From Cladocopium goreaui (Eukaryota > Sar > Dinophyceae > Suessiales > Symbiodiniaceae), in NCBI GenBank assembly GCA_947184155.2, contig CAMXCT020001669.1, positions 413,169-477,168 on the forward strand: DNA of 64,000 bases, given 5' to 3'. Of the stretch, positions 21,655 through 32,400 are shown piece after piece. Below the pieces are notes generated by a model. It made no database searches. It was not told the origin of the DNA and saw only the letters and a program-made list of their open reading frames with translations. Within the stretch, counting starts at the first letter, position 1. Each line of letters starts with the position of its first letter. Both the position numbers and the translations under genes were made by a program.

Positions 21655-24600
21655 GGACAAAGAGGATGAGAGGAAATTGTTCTTGCTTCGATACAGAATG
21701 TTGCAATATGCTGCAATGATTGGCACTTCCATTTTCAAGGCGAGGTGGGCATTCAAATAATCCAGGGGTGGTCTGGGGGTCAGAGACCCTCGGATTAATT
21801 TCCAAATGGTGCTGAAGTGGCAGCTTTGCACTATTTTGGACTTGGCTGGAAGAAGGTGAGAGAAAACTGTTCTTGCTTTGGTGCAGAATGCTGCAATATG
21901 TTGCAATATGCTGCAATGATTGGCAGTTCCATGGCATGGTGAGGTGGGCATTCAAATAATCCAGGCATGGTCTGGGGGTCAGAGACCCTTGGATTAATTT
22001 CCACAGGTTGCAGGGTGTTGCATGTGGTCCACAAGCATGAGGAGACAGGAGGAAAGGCTTGAAAGCCAGGACAGCAGCTTGGAGGTCGTGAATGGTGCTG
22101 AAGTGGTGCTGAACTGGCAGTTTTGCATAGTTTTGCACTATTTTGCACTTGGCTGGAGGAGGGTGAGAGAAAACTGTTCTTGCTTTGGTGCAGAATTCTG
22201 CAATATGCTGCAATATGCTGCAATGATTGGCAGTTCCATGGCATGGTGAGGTGGGCATTCAAATAATCCAGGGGTTGCCTGGGGGCCAGAGACCATTGGA
22301 TTAATTTCCACAGGTTGCAGGATGTTGCATGTGGTCCACAAGCATGAGGAGACAGGAGGAAAGGCTTTGAAAGCCAGGACAGGATCTTGAAAGTGTTGAA
22401 TGGTGCTGAAATGGTGCTGCTGTTCTTGCTTTGGTGCAGAATGCTGCAACATGCTGCAATGATTTGCAGTTCCATGGCATGGTGAGGTGGGCATTCAAAT
22501 AATCCAGGGTGGTCTGGGGGTCAGAGACCATTGGATTAATTTCAACAGGGTGCAGGATGTTGCATGTGGCCCACAAGCATGAGGAGACAGGGAGGAAGGC
22601 TTGAAAGCCAGGACAGCAGCTTGGAGGTGTTGAATGGTGCTGAAGTGGTGCTGAAGTGGCAGTTTTGCACTATTTTGCACTTGGCTGGAAGAAGGTGAGA
22701 GAAAACTGTTCTTGCTTTGTTGCAGAATGCTGCAATATGTTGCAATATGCTGCAATGATTGGCAGTTCCATGGCATGGTGAGGTGGGCATTCAAATAATC
22801 CAGGCATGGTCTGGGGGTCAGAGACCATTGGATTAATTTCCACAGGTTGCAGGGTGTTGCATGTGGTCCACAAGCATGAGGAGACAGGAGGAAAGGCAAG
22901 CCAGGACAGCAGCTTGGAGGTCGTGAATGGTGCTGAAGTGGTGCTGAACTGGCAGTTTTGCATAGTTTTGCACTATTTTGCACTTGGCTGGAGGAGGGTG
23001 AGAGAAAACTGTTCTTGCTTTGGTGCAGAATTCTGCAATATGCTGCAATATGCTGCAATGATTGGCAGTTCCATGGCATGGTGAGGTGGGCATTCAAATA
23101 ATCCAGGGGTTGCCTGGGGGCCAGAGACCATTGGATTAATCTCCACAGGTTGCAGGATGTTGCATGTGGTCCACAAGCATGAGGAGACAGGAGGAAAGGC
23201 TTTGAAAGCCAGGACAGGATCTTGAAAGTGTTGAATGGTGCTGAAATGGTGCTGCTGTTCTTGCTTTGGTGCAGAATGCTGCAACATGCTGCAATGATTT
23301 GCAGTTCCATGGCATGGTGAGGTGGGCATTCAAATAATCCAGGGGTGGTCTGGGGGTCAGAGACCCTTGGATTAATTTCAACAGGTTGCAGGATGTTGCA
23401 TGTGGCCCACAAGCATGAGGAGACAGGGAGGAAGGCTTGAAAGCCAGGACAGCAGCTTGGAGGTGTTGAATGGTGCTGAAGTGGTGCTGAAGTGGCAGCT
23501 TTGCACTATTTTGCACTTGGCTGGAAGAAGGTGAGAGAAAACTGTTCTTGCTTTGTTGCAGAATGCTGCAATATGTTGCAATATGCTGCAATGATTGGCA
23601 GTTCCATGGCATGGTGAGGTGGGCATTCAAATAATCCAGGCATGGTCTGGGGGTCAGAGACCATTGGATTAATTTCCACAGGTTGCAGGGTGTTGCATGT
23701 GGTCCACAAGCATGAGGAGACAGGAGGAAAGGCTTGAAAGCCAGGACAGCAGCTTGGAGGTCGTGAATGGTGCTGAAGTGGTGCTGAACTGGCAGTTTTG
23801 CATAGTTTTGCACTATTTTGCACTTGGCTGGAGGAGGGTGAGAGAAAACTGTTCTTGCTTTGGTGCAGAATTCTGCAATATGCTGCAATATGCTGCAATG
23901 ATTGGCAGTTCCATGGCATGGTGAGGTGGGCATTCAAATAATCCAGGGGTTGCCTGGGGGCCAGAGACCATTGGATTAATTTCCACAGGTTGCAGGATGT
24001 TGCATGTGGTCCACAAGCATGAGGAGACAGGAGGAAAGGCTTTGAAAGCCAGGACAGGAGCTTGAAAGTGTTGAATGGTGCTGAAATGGTGCTGCTGTTC
24101 TTGCTTTGGTGCAGAATGCTGCAACATGCTGCAATGATTTGCAGTTCCATGGCATGGTGAGGTGGGCATTCAAATAATCCAGGGGTTGCCTGGGGGCCAG
24201 AGACCATTGGATTAATTTCAACAGGGTGCAGGATGTTGCATGTGGTCCACAAGCATGAGGGGACAGGAGGAAAGGCTTTGAAAGCCAGGACAGGAGCTTG
24301 AAAGTGTTGAATGGTGCTGAAATGGTGCTGCTGTTCTTGCTTTGGTGCAGAATGCTGCAACATGCTGCAATGATTTGCAGTTCCATGGCATGGTGAGGTG
24401 GGCATTCAAATAATCCAGGGGTGGTCTGGGGGTCAGAGACCCTTGGATTAATTTCAACAGGTTGCAGGATGTTGCATGTGGCCCACAAGCATGAGGAGAC
24501 AGGGAGGAAGGCTTGAAAGCCAGGACAGCAGCTTGGAGGTGTTGAATGGTGCTGAAGTGGTGCTGAAGTGGCAGTTTTGCACTATTTTGCACTTGGCTGG

Positions 24601-25809
24601 AAGAAGGTGAGAGAAAACTGTTCTTGCTTTGTTGCAGAATGCTGCAATATGTTGCAATATGCTGCAATGATTGGCAGTTCCATGGCATGGTGAGGTGGGC
24701 ATTCAAATAATCCAGGCATGGTCTGGGGGTCAGAGACCATTGGATTAATTTCCACAGGTTGCAGGGTGTTGCATGTGGTCCACAAGCATGAGGAGACAGG
24801 AGGAAAGGCTTGAAAGCCAGGACAGCAGCTTGGAGGTCGTGAATGGTGCTGAAGTGGTGCTGAACTGGCAGTTTTGCATAGTTTTGCACTATTTTGCACT
24901 TGGCTGGAGGAGGGTGAGAGAAAACTGTTCTTGCTTTGGTGCAGAATTCTGCAATATGCTGCAACATGCTGCAATGATTGGCAGTTCCATGGCATGGTGA
25001 GGTGGGCATTCAAATAATCCAGGGGCTGCCTGGGGGCCAGAGACCATTGCATTAATTTCCACAGGTTGCAGGATGTTGCATGTGGTCCACAAGCATGAGG
25101 AGACAGGAGGAAAGGCTTTGAAAGCCAGGACAGGAGCTTGAAAGTGTTGAATTGTGCTGAAATGGTGCTGCTGTTCTTGCTTTGGTGCAGAATGCTGCAA
25201 CATGCTGCAATGATTTGCAGTTCCATGGCATGGTGAGGTGGGCATTCAAATAATCCAGGGGTTGCCTGGGGGCCAGAGACCATTGGATTAATTTCAACAG
25301 GGTGCAGGATGTTGCATGTGGTCCACAAGCATGAGGAGACAGGAGGAAAGGCTTTGAAAGCCAGGACAGGAGCTTGAAAGTGTTGAATGGTGCTGAAATG
25401 GTGCTGCTGTTCTTGCTTTGGTGCAGAATGCTGCAACATGCTGCAATGATTTGCAGTTCCATGGCATGGTGAGGTGGGCATTCAAATAATCCAGGGGTGG
25501 TCTGGGGGTCAGAGACCCTTGGATTAATTTCAACAGGTTGCAGGATGTTGCATGTGGCCCACAAGCATGAGGAGACAGGGAGGAAGGCTTGAAAGCCAGG
25601 ACAGCAGCTTGGAGGTGTTGAATGGTGCTGAAGTGGTGCTGAAGTGGCAGTTTTGCACTATTTTGCACTTGGCTGGAAGAAGGTGAGAGAAAACTGTTCT
25701 TGCTTTGTTGCAGAATGCTGCAATATGTTGCAATATGCTGCAATGATTGGCAGTTCCATGGCATGGTGAGGTGGGCATTCAAATAATCCAGGCATGGTCT
25801 GGGGGTCAG
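21655..25809. repeat. Higher-order satellite array
   Basis: Fifteen marker sites (gtgggcattcaaataatcca) end at 21752, 21951, 22258, 22494, 22790, 23093, 23329, 23626, 23933, 24169, 24405, 24702, 25009, 25245, 25481 and 25778 (the first is a truncated monomer). Spacings are 199, 307, 236, 296, 303, 236, 297, 307, 236, 236, 297, 307, 236, 236 and 297. Three monomer types share 'tgctgcaatgattggcagttc' and 'agaggagacaggaggaaag'-like blocks; the 236 bp type lacks the block with the lone gcactattttgcacttggctgg. Minus-strand frames up to 305 codons cross it but are a by-product of the repeat. Confidence 0.93.
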
Positions 25810-26600
25810 ATTCAACAAAGCCACTTCGATGCAGCAGTTCCTCAATTCCACTCAAGCCCAGGTTGCGCATGCGGGCTCAAATCATAACGGTTCTTGATGA
25901 ACACGTTGAGTTTGATTCTGGATGATCACAGTACACATAGTGACAACAGAGGAAGCACCAGCGCAAACTGCCGATGAAACACAAAGGGCATGAAGCCACG
26001 CGCGGAGTCCGTCATTTCTGCTTTTGTGGCTTTGCCGCTTGGTGCAACAATTTGATGAGGGTTAAGCCGACTGTCAAATTGTGTGATCAATGCCCAGCCT
26101 ATGTGTTTCAGGCAGTGTCGTGAGATTCTTGGCCATGCGCATTTCGAATGTCGATGAATGTCGGATGTTGTCCACACCATGCCACAAATTGTGGGAATGG
26201 CTCGATCTGGGAACCAATTCACGGCCGTAGGGGTGACGGACGCTTTTGAAACACAAGCTGAGGCTTGGAAACCCGGTCTGCATGACGGCACGGGGCCAAA
26301 GTGGACTAGGTATGACTGGGTGGTGATGATGTTGATGTCTATTTGATGTTTGTGTGAATTGCATGGTGCCATGTGACCCCAGTTTTTTGCAAGTGAGTCT
26401 CATGGATCCGCTGTGCCACTTGGGATGGCCACTTGTTGAGCTGTTCAACCCAACCATTGAGTACCGGACCCAATGCAAGGCACCAGGGGTGGGGATGAAA
26501 TCAGTTGTACGGTGTTACACTGAGTTATACTGTGAGCGAGCTGCATTGCCTTGGGGAAAGTCGGGGATTGGACATGATAAGGAGAAAAGATAGGACGATG
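25810..26600. pseudogene. Degenerate coding-like region, strand uncertain
   Basis: Higher GC than neighbours and protein-like frames that keep breaking. Plus: RFLAMRISNVDECRMLSTPC, ARSGNQFTAVGVTDAFETQA (26158-26343), then MVPCDPSFLQVSLMDPLCHL (26354-26593). Minus: 26372-25926 and 26478-26074, also open. The frames do not join, so I read it as a decayed gene or element. The satellite array abuts its left edge abruptly at 25809. Confidence 0.35.
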
Positions 26601-26744
26601 TCACTGTGGTGTCATTATATGTTGTTTCTGTCGGCGCGGCACCCGGAACGTTTCTGAGGAGAAAAGTGGCTCGGCGCCGGTGCCCCACTCAGACTAGGAT
26701 ACATATCTTACAGCCTGCTTTAGCCTGTTTAATTGCTGTGCCTG

Positions 26745-27030
26745 TCAAATCCGCAGAACTATGTCTAAATGTTGCAGAACTATTTCTAAATATTGCAGAA
26801 CTATTTTCAAATATTGCAGAACCATTTCCAAAAATGCATTACCACGTCAAACAAATGGACAACCATTGTCTAAAACTGTCAAGGCTGCTTCTAAATTTGG
26901 TAGACTGATTTCAAAACATGGAATGATGTCCAAAAAGATGCAGAGTTATTTCAAAATTCCTCAGGGTTATTTCTACATATGTAAGGCTATTGCCAACATG
27001 TTTGATGTGATTGCAAAATTCTGCAGAATC
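26745..27030. repeat. Decayed 21-23 bp tandem repeat
   Basis: Units like tgcagaactatttctaaat are clear in the first four copies (26753-26830) and fade to the right. A related patch with tctcagaactatttctaaat is at 27990-28050. The translated plus frame repeats (I/S)SKYCRT but is a consequence of the unit length. Confidence 0.7.
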
Positions 27031-27111
27031 CTTCCTCAATTTCCCAACGGTATGGCTGAAGTAATTGCCAATCGTTTCTGCCGTTCTTGATTGCTTCTTC
27101 TGAAATTAATC

Positions 27112-27180
27112 ATCATCATCAACAGCAGCAACAGCAGCAACAACATCATCAGCAGTAGCAGCAACAACATCTTCATTTTC
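27112..27180. repeat. CAT/CAG triplet tract
   Basis: Imperfect atcatcatc and cagcagcaa triplets. Confidence 0.8.
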
Positions 27181-27265
27181 ATCTTTGTTATGAGCCCAAC
27201 TGAGTCGACCACAGTCGGACAGATTTCACTGTTTTGTACAGTAAAAACTGACCAGGACACATAGT

Positions 27266-27324
27266 TACATCATCATCGTCACCATCGTCAGCATGATTTT
27301 TGCCACCATCACCACCACCACCAG

Positions 27325-27356
<32 letters not shown>

Positions 27357-27445
27357 CCATCTCCATAATCATCTCCATAGCCATCACCATCATCATCGCC
27401 ATTATCATCGCCATCATCATCATCGTCACCATGACCCCTCCATCA
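27266..27445. repeat. (CAT)n microsatellite, 180 bp
   Basis: Long, slightly interrupted CAT/CAC/CGC triplet run. Open frames in it (poly-I or poly-M/L) are artefacts of the triplet. Confidence 0.9.
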
Positions 27446-28096
27446 TCATCACCGTTGTTTTCTGAGTTAAGTTGTGGGTCATGTCAATCTATGTACCTAT
27501 GGGTGCGTTCCCTGCCAAACTTAGTTCAGCTGATTGTGGCATCCCTCAGACCCACGCGGGATTCTACTTATCTACTTTGTGAGGGTGCAGTCCCACCTCG
27601 CCTCAAGTGACAAGTTATTCTTTGTGTTTGAAACCGTTCTGAGAAGTATCATAATCTCAGGGTGTGTCAATGTTGGAAAAACCAGACTTGCCCAAGTGTA
27701 GCTGTGTGAAATGGGTGGCTGGAGGCTTGGAAAGTCTGCCCAGGTACCAATTGACACCAGCTCCTTCAGCAAAGCAATGCCCAGGTTTTGGCCTATTCGG
27801 CACTGTTGTGGATTGCCAATTGTTATTTACATTTTCTCACCGCCAATCTGAGCCAACCCAACTTGGTCAACCCTGGGGGTGGGGAAGCATCGCGGGTAAC
27901 CTAGGTCCAAGACACACCCCTGAAACCCCAGTAGAGCGGTTGAGAGCTATTTCTTGTGCATCTTTATTGATGAAAAAGAATCAAGGACTACTTCTCAATT
28001 TCTCAGAACTATTTCTAAATTTCTGAGAACTATTCCTGAATTTCTCATACAAGATGTTTCAAATACATTTTGCGTGTGTTTCTTTTGGCTGTGTCG

Positions 28097-28410
28097 TCAT
28101 CCAGGGTGATCCGACCACATGAAGGACATTGCCAAAAACATGGTGACGGCGCCTGTAAGAGGCCGTGTTTTTATGCTCATTGCATTTGCACCGATGAAAT
28201 CAATTGCTTCAAAAACCCCAGGTTTTTGCACATTCTGATTGAAGTCCATCATGAATCTAGAGAATAAAACACTGTAAGGCTGACCGAGGACATGCGTTTT
28301 TGGAACCCCTCGCAGCATTTTCATCACTTTTTTAACTCTTTGCCGGCGCGCCTGAAGTTTCAAGTGCTTTTTTTTTCGGCACTCTTCTGCCAAAGGTATT
28401 TGCGTAATGC
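28097..28410 (-). CDS. Minus-strand coding segment with basic N-terminal part
   Basis: Open for over 100 codons: EECRKKKHLKLQARRQRVKK then VMKMLRGVPKTHVLGQPYSV then LFSRFMMDFNQNVQKPGVFE then AIDFIGANAMSIKTRPLTGA then VTMFLAMSFMWSDHPG and TGA. Composition is natural, basic at the start and hydrophobic towards the end. The RPL-x-GAVT motif recurs on the plus strand at 29089. Unknown family; it may be part of a decayed mobile element. Confidence 0.45.
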
Positions 28411-28622
28411 ATGATGAACATACTTACCTGAGAAACCTGTAATGAAACCATGTTCAAGTGACACATATGTGTGGAATTAAGCATTAGATGCATGTAGAAA
28501 ACTACACCTTGGGTAAATATCTTTAAATCAAAGAAAGAACTTGCTAACACACCCCCAACAGCCCCCAGCGACCGCAACGTAGCATGACAAGAGTGCGCAA
28601 GTGCAAAAGAAGAGCTTGTGAA

Positions 28623-28865
28623 CGTAGCATCACGTAGTTGTATACCTTGAAGGGACCGTGCAGTAGCGTAGCATCACGTAGTTGTATAACTTGAAGAGAA
28701 CGTGCAGTAGCGTAGCATCACGTAGTTGTATACCTTGAAGAGAACGTGCAGTAGCGTAGCATCACGTAGTTGTATACCTTGAAGAGAACGTGCAGTAGCG
28801 TAGCATCACGTAGTTGTATACCTTGAAGAGAACGTGCAGTAGCGTAGCATCACTACGTGTGCAAG
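28623..28865. repeat. 44 bp tandem repeat
   Basis: Five full copies beginning CGTAGCATCACGTAGTTG and ending GAACGTGCAGTAG start at 28623, 28667, 28711, 28755 and 28799. A partial sixth starts at 28843. One further full copy is at 28922-28965 and a partial at 28966. Copies differ at only a few bases. Confidence 0.92.
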
Positions 28866-28883
28866 TCCAATGAACGTTAACAT

Positions 28884-29046
28884 CCCCCCCCCCCCACCCA
28901 CCCACCCCCCCACCCCAGTCAACGTAGCATCACGTAGTTGTATACCTTGAAGAGAACGTGCAGTAGCGTAGCATCACGTAAGTGTGCAAGTCCCATGAAC
29001 GTTAACATCCCCCACCCCACCCCCCCACCCCACCCCCCCACCCCCC
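28884..29046. repeat. Poly-C tracts, duplicated
   Basis: Two C-rich tracts (28884-28917 and 29009-29046), each preceded by gcaagtcc(a/c)atgaacgttaacatcccc, with the 44 bp unit between them. The minus strand has runs of four to ten G and could form G-quadruplexes. Confidence 0.85.
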
Positions 29047-29071
29047 AACGAACCGTAAAAGACGAGACAGG

Positions 29072-29188
29072 AAAAATGACGTACGCGCACGGCCTCTTAG
29101 AGGCGCCGTCACCTTGTTTTTGCATCAGCTTGGAACAGCATGGCTTGTGCAGGCATGTGCAGAATTATGCAGACACGAGACCAGGTAA
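29072..29188 (+). CDS. Short coding segment, paralogue of 28097-28410 end
   Basis: The frame reads NDVRARPLRGAVTLFLHQLG then TAWLVQACAELCRHETR, then TAA. RPLRGAVTLFL corresponds to RPLTGAVTMFL on the minus strand 900 bp away, and the DNA shows an inverted match (cacggcctctta(g/c)aggcgccgtcacc). Confidence 0.4.
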   Translation, partial: KNDVRARPLRGAVTLFLHQLGTAWLVQACAELCRHETR

Positions 29189-29317
29189 ACATGTGATAGA
29201 ATATATGGATTTTGAGGTATCTACCAAAAATGATCCAGTATGTAAATTAGATATTCGATTAATTTCTGGCATGTATGTGCAAGTCTAATGGATTAATAAA
29301 AAAATAATCTGGGGGGT

Positions 29318-29440
29318 CTAAAGGGTACCTAAGGTACCCCCCATTATAAGGCCGTTATAGGCCTATGTAAGGGAATATCCCCACAAAATATGGCCCAAAA
29401 TATGGTACAGTACCTCCATTTTAGGATCCTGAATTCCCGC
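29318..29440. mobile_element. Family 5 element, partial
   Basis: gggaatatccccacaaaatatggcccaaaatatggtacagtacctccattttaggatcctgaa is the right half of family 5. The left half is replaced by a shorter palindromic stretch (ggtacctaaggtacc). Confidence 0.65.
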
Positions 29441-29459
29441 TAATCCATGTTCATCCCCC

Positions 29460-29660
29460 ATTAAATGACAAATCACTGCTCATATACAGCCATAGCTGAC
29501 CGCAGGTACTGCGTGTGCTGCGCGAGGCTCACAGAAGCCCCGTGCAGAGCGACGTTTGTGGCCCAGCACGGGATGTACCACCAATTTCTGGCCATTTTCA
29601 TGGGGAAAAAAGATGAAAAAATAGCACGAAACTGGACATCTCAATGGGAGAAATCATGAT
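29460..29660 (+). CDS. Exon candidate, doubtful
   Basis: GC-rich island. One frame gives YCVCCARLTEAPCRATFVAQ; another after CGCAG|GTACTG gives VLRVLREAHRSPVQSDVCGP. Both are open for fewer than 65 codons. Neither is recognised. Confidence 0.3.
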
Positions 29661-30293
29661 AAACCATCGGAATTAGGGATATCAAGAGCCAAAATCTTGG
29701 ATTAGAACCACCAAGAAAAGGAATGAATCTATTCTTCATCTACAAAAACAAGCTGAGTCAAACATATGTTTTTGACAAGATGTACAAACACCGGAATTGT
29801 CACCCTCCATCATCCACCTAACGGGTCTATCAGTTCATCTATAGGGTGAAAGCATCATGATACAATATGATACAATAGTTTATTATATATATATACATTA
29901 GACCCAAACGGAAGGGTTCAAAAGCTGGGGATTTGACGCCAAAGATGGATCTCCCTTATATTGCCTTACATGCTGGTTTTAGATTCGATTTACGCCTCAT
30001 GGAGCAAGTCTTGTAGTTTCAGTGCAGATGCCAAAGAACGCAATAGTTGATGCTGTGTTTGTGTTTTGTTCATGTTCAGCTGGTTTGGTATCTGGTGTTC
30101 CAGAGTGGTGATCAGTGTCTCAGTTCAAGCACACCGTTCTCAGGGTTCTCAAAAAACATGGAGGCTTTCAATCCACCGCTGATCAGTTGAGGTGATTTGC
30201 GTCCCCCTACGCTCAGCACAGATGTCTGTGGCTGTTGGGGAGGTGGGATAGGATGTCGTATGATCTCGTGGGATGGTGAGGTGGAATTCAGAC

Positions 30294-30414
30294 AAACTCT
30301 CTGGTAATGACTGTTACGTCGCTATTGAAAATGGCCATAGAAATATATGGTTGATTTACCAATTGATAGCATGGTGATTTTCCAGTTCGCTTCTTGTATG
30401 TTTACCAGAGGGTG
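30294..30414. mobile_element. Family 1 hairpin element, copy 11
   Basis: Left CTCTCTGGTAATGACTGTTAC, right GTATGTTTACCAGAGGGTG, with the gttcgc variant near the right end (gattttccagttcgc) shared with copies at 40620 and 56684. Confidence 0.82.
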
Positions 30415-30542
30415 TCCTGTTACAGAAAAATATGGTGGCGTTTCCCAATAAAAACGGAACAACCAACTATAGGAACATAATAATGATAAATTCATGGGGG
30501 TTCCCCATCCCCTTTTTTTCTCAATGGAAGATGGGGATTTAG
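30409..30542 (+). CDS. Exon candidate following family 1 copy 11
   Basis: AG-GGT-GTC opens 44 codons: EGVLLQKNMVAFPNKNGTTN then YRNIIMINSWGFPIPFFSQW, then TAG. The upstream side read in the same phase, ... RWNSDKLS, gives DKLS|EGVLLQK across the element. The joint is an inference. Confidence 0.35.
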
Positions 30543-31000
30543 AGTTGATTTGAATGGCTTTTTATAAGCCAAGAAACATAACGAGGCCCAGGCTCACTTT
30601 TTTTTGAATTTGTGAAATGCTGTGGAAAGTAGAGATCTTTTTTTGTGAATCATATGGTATCAGAGTCAATGTATTCCATCAATGATGATGGGTACTCGTA
30701 TGAATTACAACGATAATAGTGGATAAACTTGGTGTTAATGGACTATCATGGTATGGCGCGAGGGACATCATGATGACTACTCCGAAGAATCTGTGCATTG
30801 GACAATAACACTGGGTGCTACGCTAGCGGATTGCCATGTATATAGTCTTTACAACAAGTCCTGTCCATAGATTGGGACTTGTCCATGTTTGCTGCATTCT
30901 GCAGAAACTTTGGATGGATAGTTAAGTATACTAACATGCATTAGCCCAACCAGCTAAAAGAGGTATGCTACTTTTTTATTTTGCCACGGTTCGCAGATGC

Positions 31001-31169
31001 TGCGTCCCTCAACTCCAATGCCAATCGCGCTTTTGTTTATTGCTGCACCTGTATACATAGTCATCCCCAAAAGGATAGCAGAGTGGAATCCTATCAAAAT
31101 CGTGATCCAAATAGTGATGATTTCCTGTTCTACCCTATTGAGGATTACTTTCTAAAGGCTCACAAATAA
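31001..31169 (+). CDS. Exon candidate, two competing frames
   Basis: After TTCGCAG two frames are open. One is a soluble reading (DAASLNSNANRAFVYCCTCI ... NSDDFLFYPIEDYFLKAHK). The other is a hydrophobic reading with two possible membrane segments (MPIALLFIAAPVYIVIPKRI then ... IVIQIVMISCSTLLRIT). The overlapping stretch is about 50 codons in both cases. Confidence 0.4.
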
Positions 31170-31214
31170 ATAATAGGTGGTTCCATTTCATCCAACTGAC
31201 TCGGTCTATTTCAG

Positions 31215-31418
31215 GGCGTCAGCGGCATCAACCACTAAGCAGGTCTTCATTGACATTTGATGTTGATGGGAGGGATTTTATGAATTCCATTTGCACCCTA
31301 CAAATAAAAACATCCGAAGTCTCCAGGACGGAGGTTCTTCAATTTGTTTCAGATATGATTTTGATATGTTTCAGATATGATTTTCTCGTTTTCGCAGTGC
31401 CTACAGAAACCACATCTG
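31215..31418 (+). CDS. Exon candidate between TTTCAG acceptor and family 2 donor
   Basis: GGTCTATTTCAG|GGCGTC opens 68 codons: RQRHQPLSRSSLTFDVDGRD then FMNSICTLQIKTSEVSRTEV then LQFVSDMILICFRYDFLVFA, to VPTETTS. It ends exactly at CTG|GTTGG, the left end of the family 2 element at 31416. Unknown function. Confidence 0.45.
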
Positions 31419-31530
31419 GTTGGTGGTGACTGGAACCATGGAATTCTATGACTGTCCATTCAGTTGGGAATTTCATCATCCCAACTGACGAACTCCATCA
31501 TGTTTCCAAGGGGTTGAAACCACCAATTAG
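31416..31530. mobile_element. Family 2 hairpin element, copy 3, candidate intron
   Basis: Left CTGGTTGGTGGTGACTGG, right AACCACCAATTAG. Spliced as GT...AG it joins the preceding frame in phase to DIETWVFLRSLG (31531-31568) before a stop. Confidence 0.75.
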
Positions 31531-31568
31531 ACATTGAAACGTGGGTGTTTTTACGTTCCCTTGGCTGA
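31531..31568 (+). CDS. Possible last exon after the family 2 element
   Basis: With the preceding exon ending in codon position 1, AC-ATT-GAA-ACG continues for 12 codons to TGA. It is short, so low weight. Confidence 0.25.
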
Positions 31569-31848
31569 TGAAATCTATTCCCTCCATCTCATGATTGGCT
31601 TCATCCATAACCCGTCCATGACCCCTTTACAACAAGTGCTACCACCTGGCCCGTACGTTCCCCTGAAAATTGCAATGTGAGTAGGCTTATATTTTACATA
31701 TACAGATCGAAAACAACGAAATAAAAACTTTCATTTTGATTGGTTGTATCAATTTCTAAGCCGTGTATCATGATGTTTTTTCTCATTGTAGGATGATTTA
31801 CCTATACATCAATATATTGTATGGTTTAACCTTAGCTGTGGTTGAAAC

Positions 31849-32034
31849 ATGCCCTTTCCACCCCAGATTGTCTGTGAGGCCTTGGAGGAAACCAAGAGCC
31901 GAAGCAGCTGCGCGGCCTTGTCCGAGGTCTCCTTGTTGCTGTACCAACTCTCGGGCAAGGCGGGGACAACATCGGTCCGATTTTTTTTCTTGTTTTTGTT
32001 GGGGCATTGTTTTGGGGAACTTTCGGAGAGATGA
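31849..32034 (+). CDS. Exon candidate, helical
   Basis: The frame reads IVCEALEETKSRSSCAALSE then VSLLLYQLSGKAG. CCCCAG at 31866 is a plausible acceptor. An amphipathic helix is likely. The part after GTCCGATTTTTTTT is low complexity and probably intron. The minus strand is open too but less natural. Confidence 0.45.
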   Translation: MPFPPQIVCEALEETKSRSSCAALSEVSLLLYQLSGKAGTTSVRFFFLFLLGHCFGELSER

Positions 32035-32298
32035 AATTTGCAGCAGGTTCTTTTTGTGGATTTGATGATATAATGAAAGTAAGCCAACACCAAGAAGTCA
32101 CGAAGTTTGAACTCAGAGGGTTTCTCTGAACATGCAGCAACTCGGAGAGTTTTTCTAACGTTACTGCAATGATTCATTTTCCCCGCTGTATTCAGTGATT
32201 CAGTGGTGGTACACAGTGTGCATTTTCAGACACATCCAAATTATCATACTGCTAGGTAATAGTCCCATGATGTTCCCATTATATCCAATCTATCTATA

Positions 32299-32400
32299 TA
32301 TATATGTATATATATATATATATCAATGTCCTGATGTTAGTGAAGATCCATATATTACATACATATCTACATGTGTATATATATATACACACGCATGTGT
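32299..32400. repeat. TA/TG microsatellite block
   Basis: Three TA-rich runs separated by short unique sequence. Confidence 0.7.

Noticed and set aside
21556-25870. Minus-strand ORFs of 118-305 codons with repeats such as MPTSPCHGTANHC
   Set aside because: They follow the satellite monomers. Monomers of 307 and 236 bp are not multiples of three, so the same DNA is read in different frames from copy to copy, which is not expected of a repeat protein.
27036-27610. Open frames of poly-isoleucine, methionine/leucine or histidine type
   Set aside because: They are translations of the CAT/CAG triplet tracts in different frames.
28623-28985. CRISPR-like regular repeats
   Set aside because: The 44 bp units are directly adjacent without unique spacers, and the genome context is eukaryotic.
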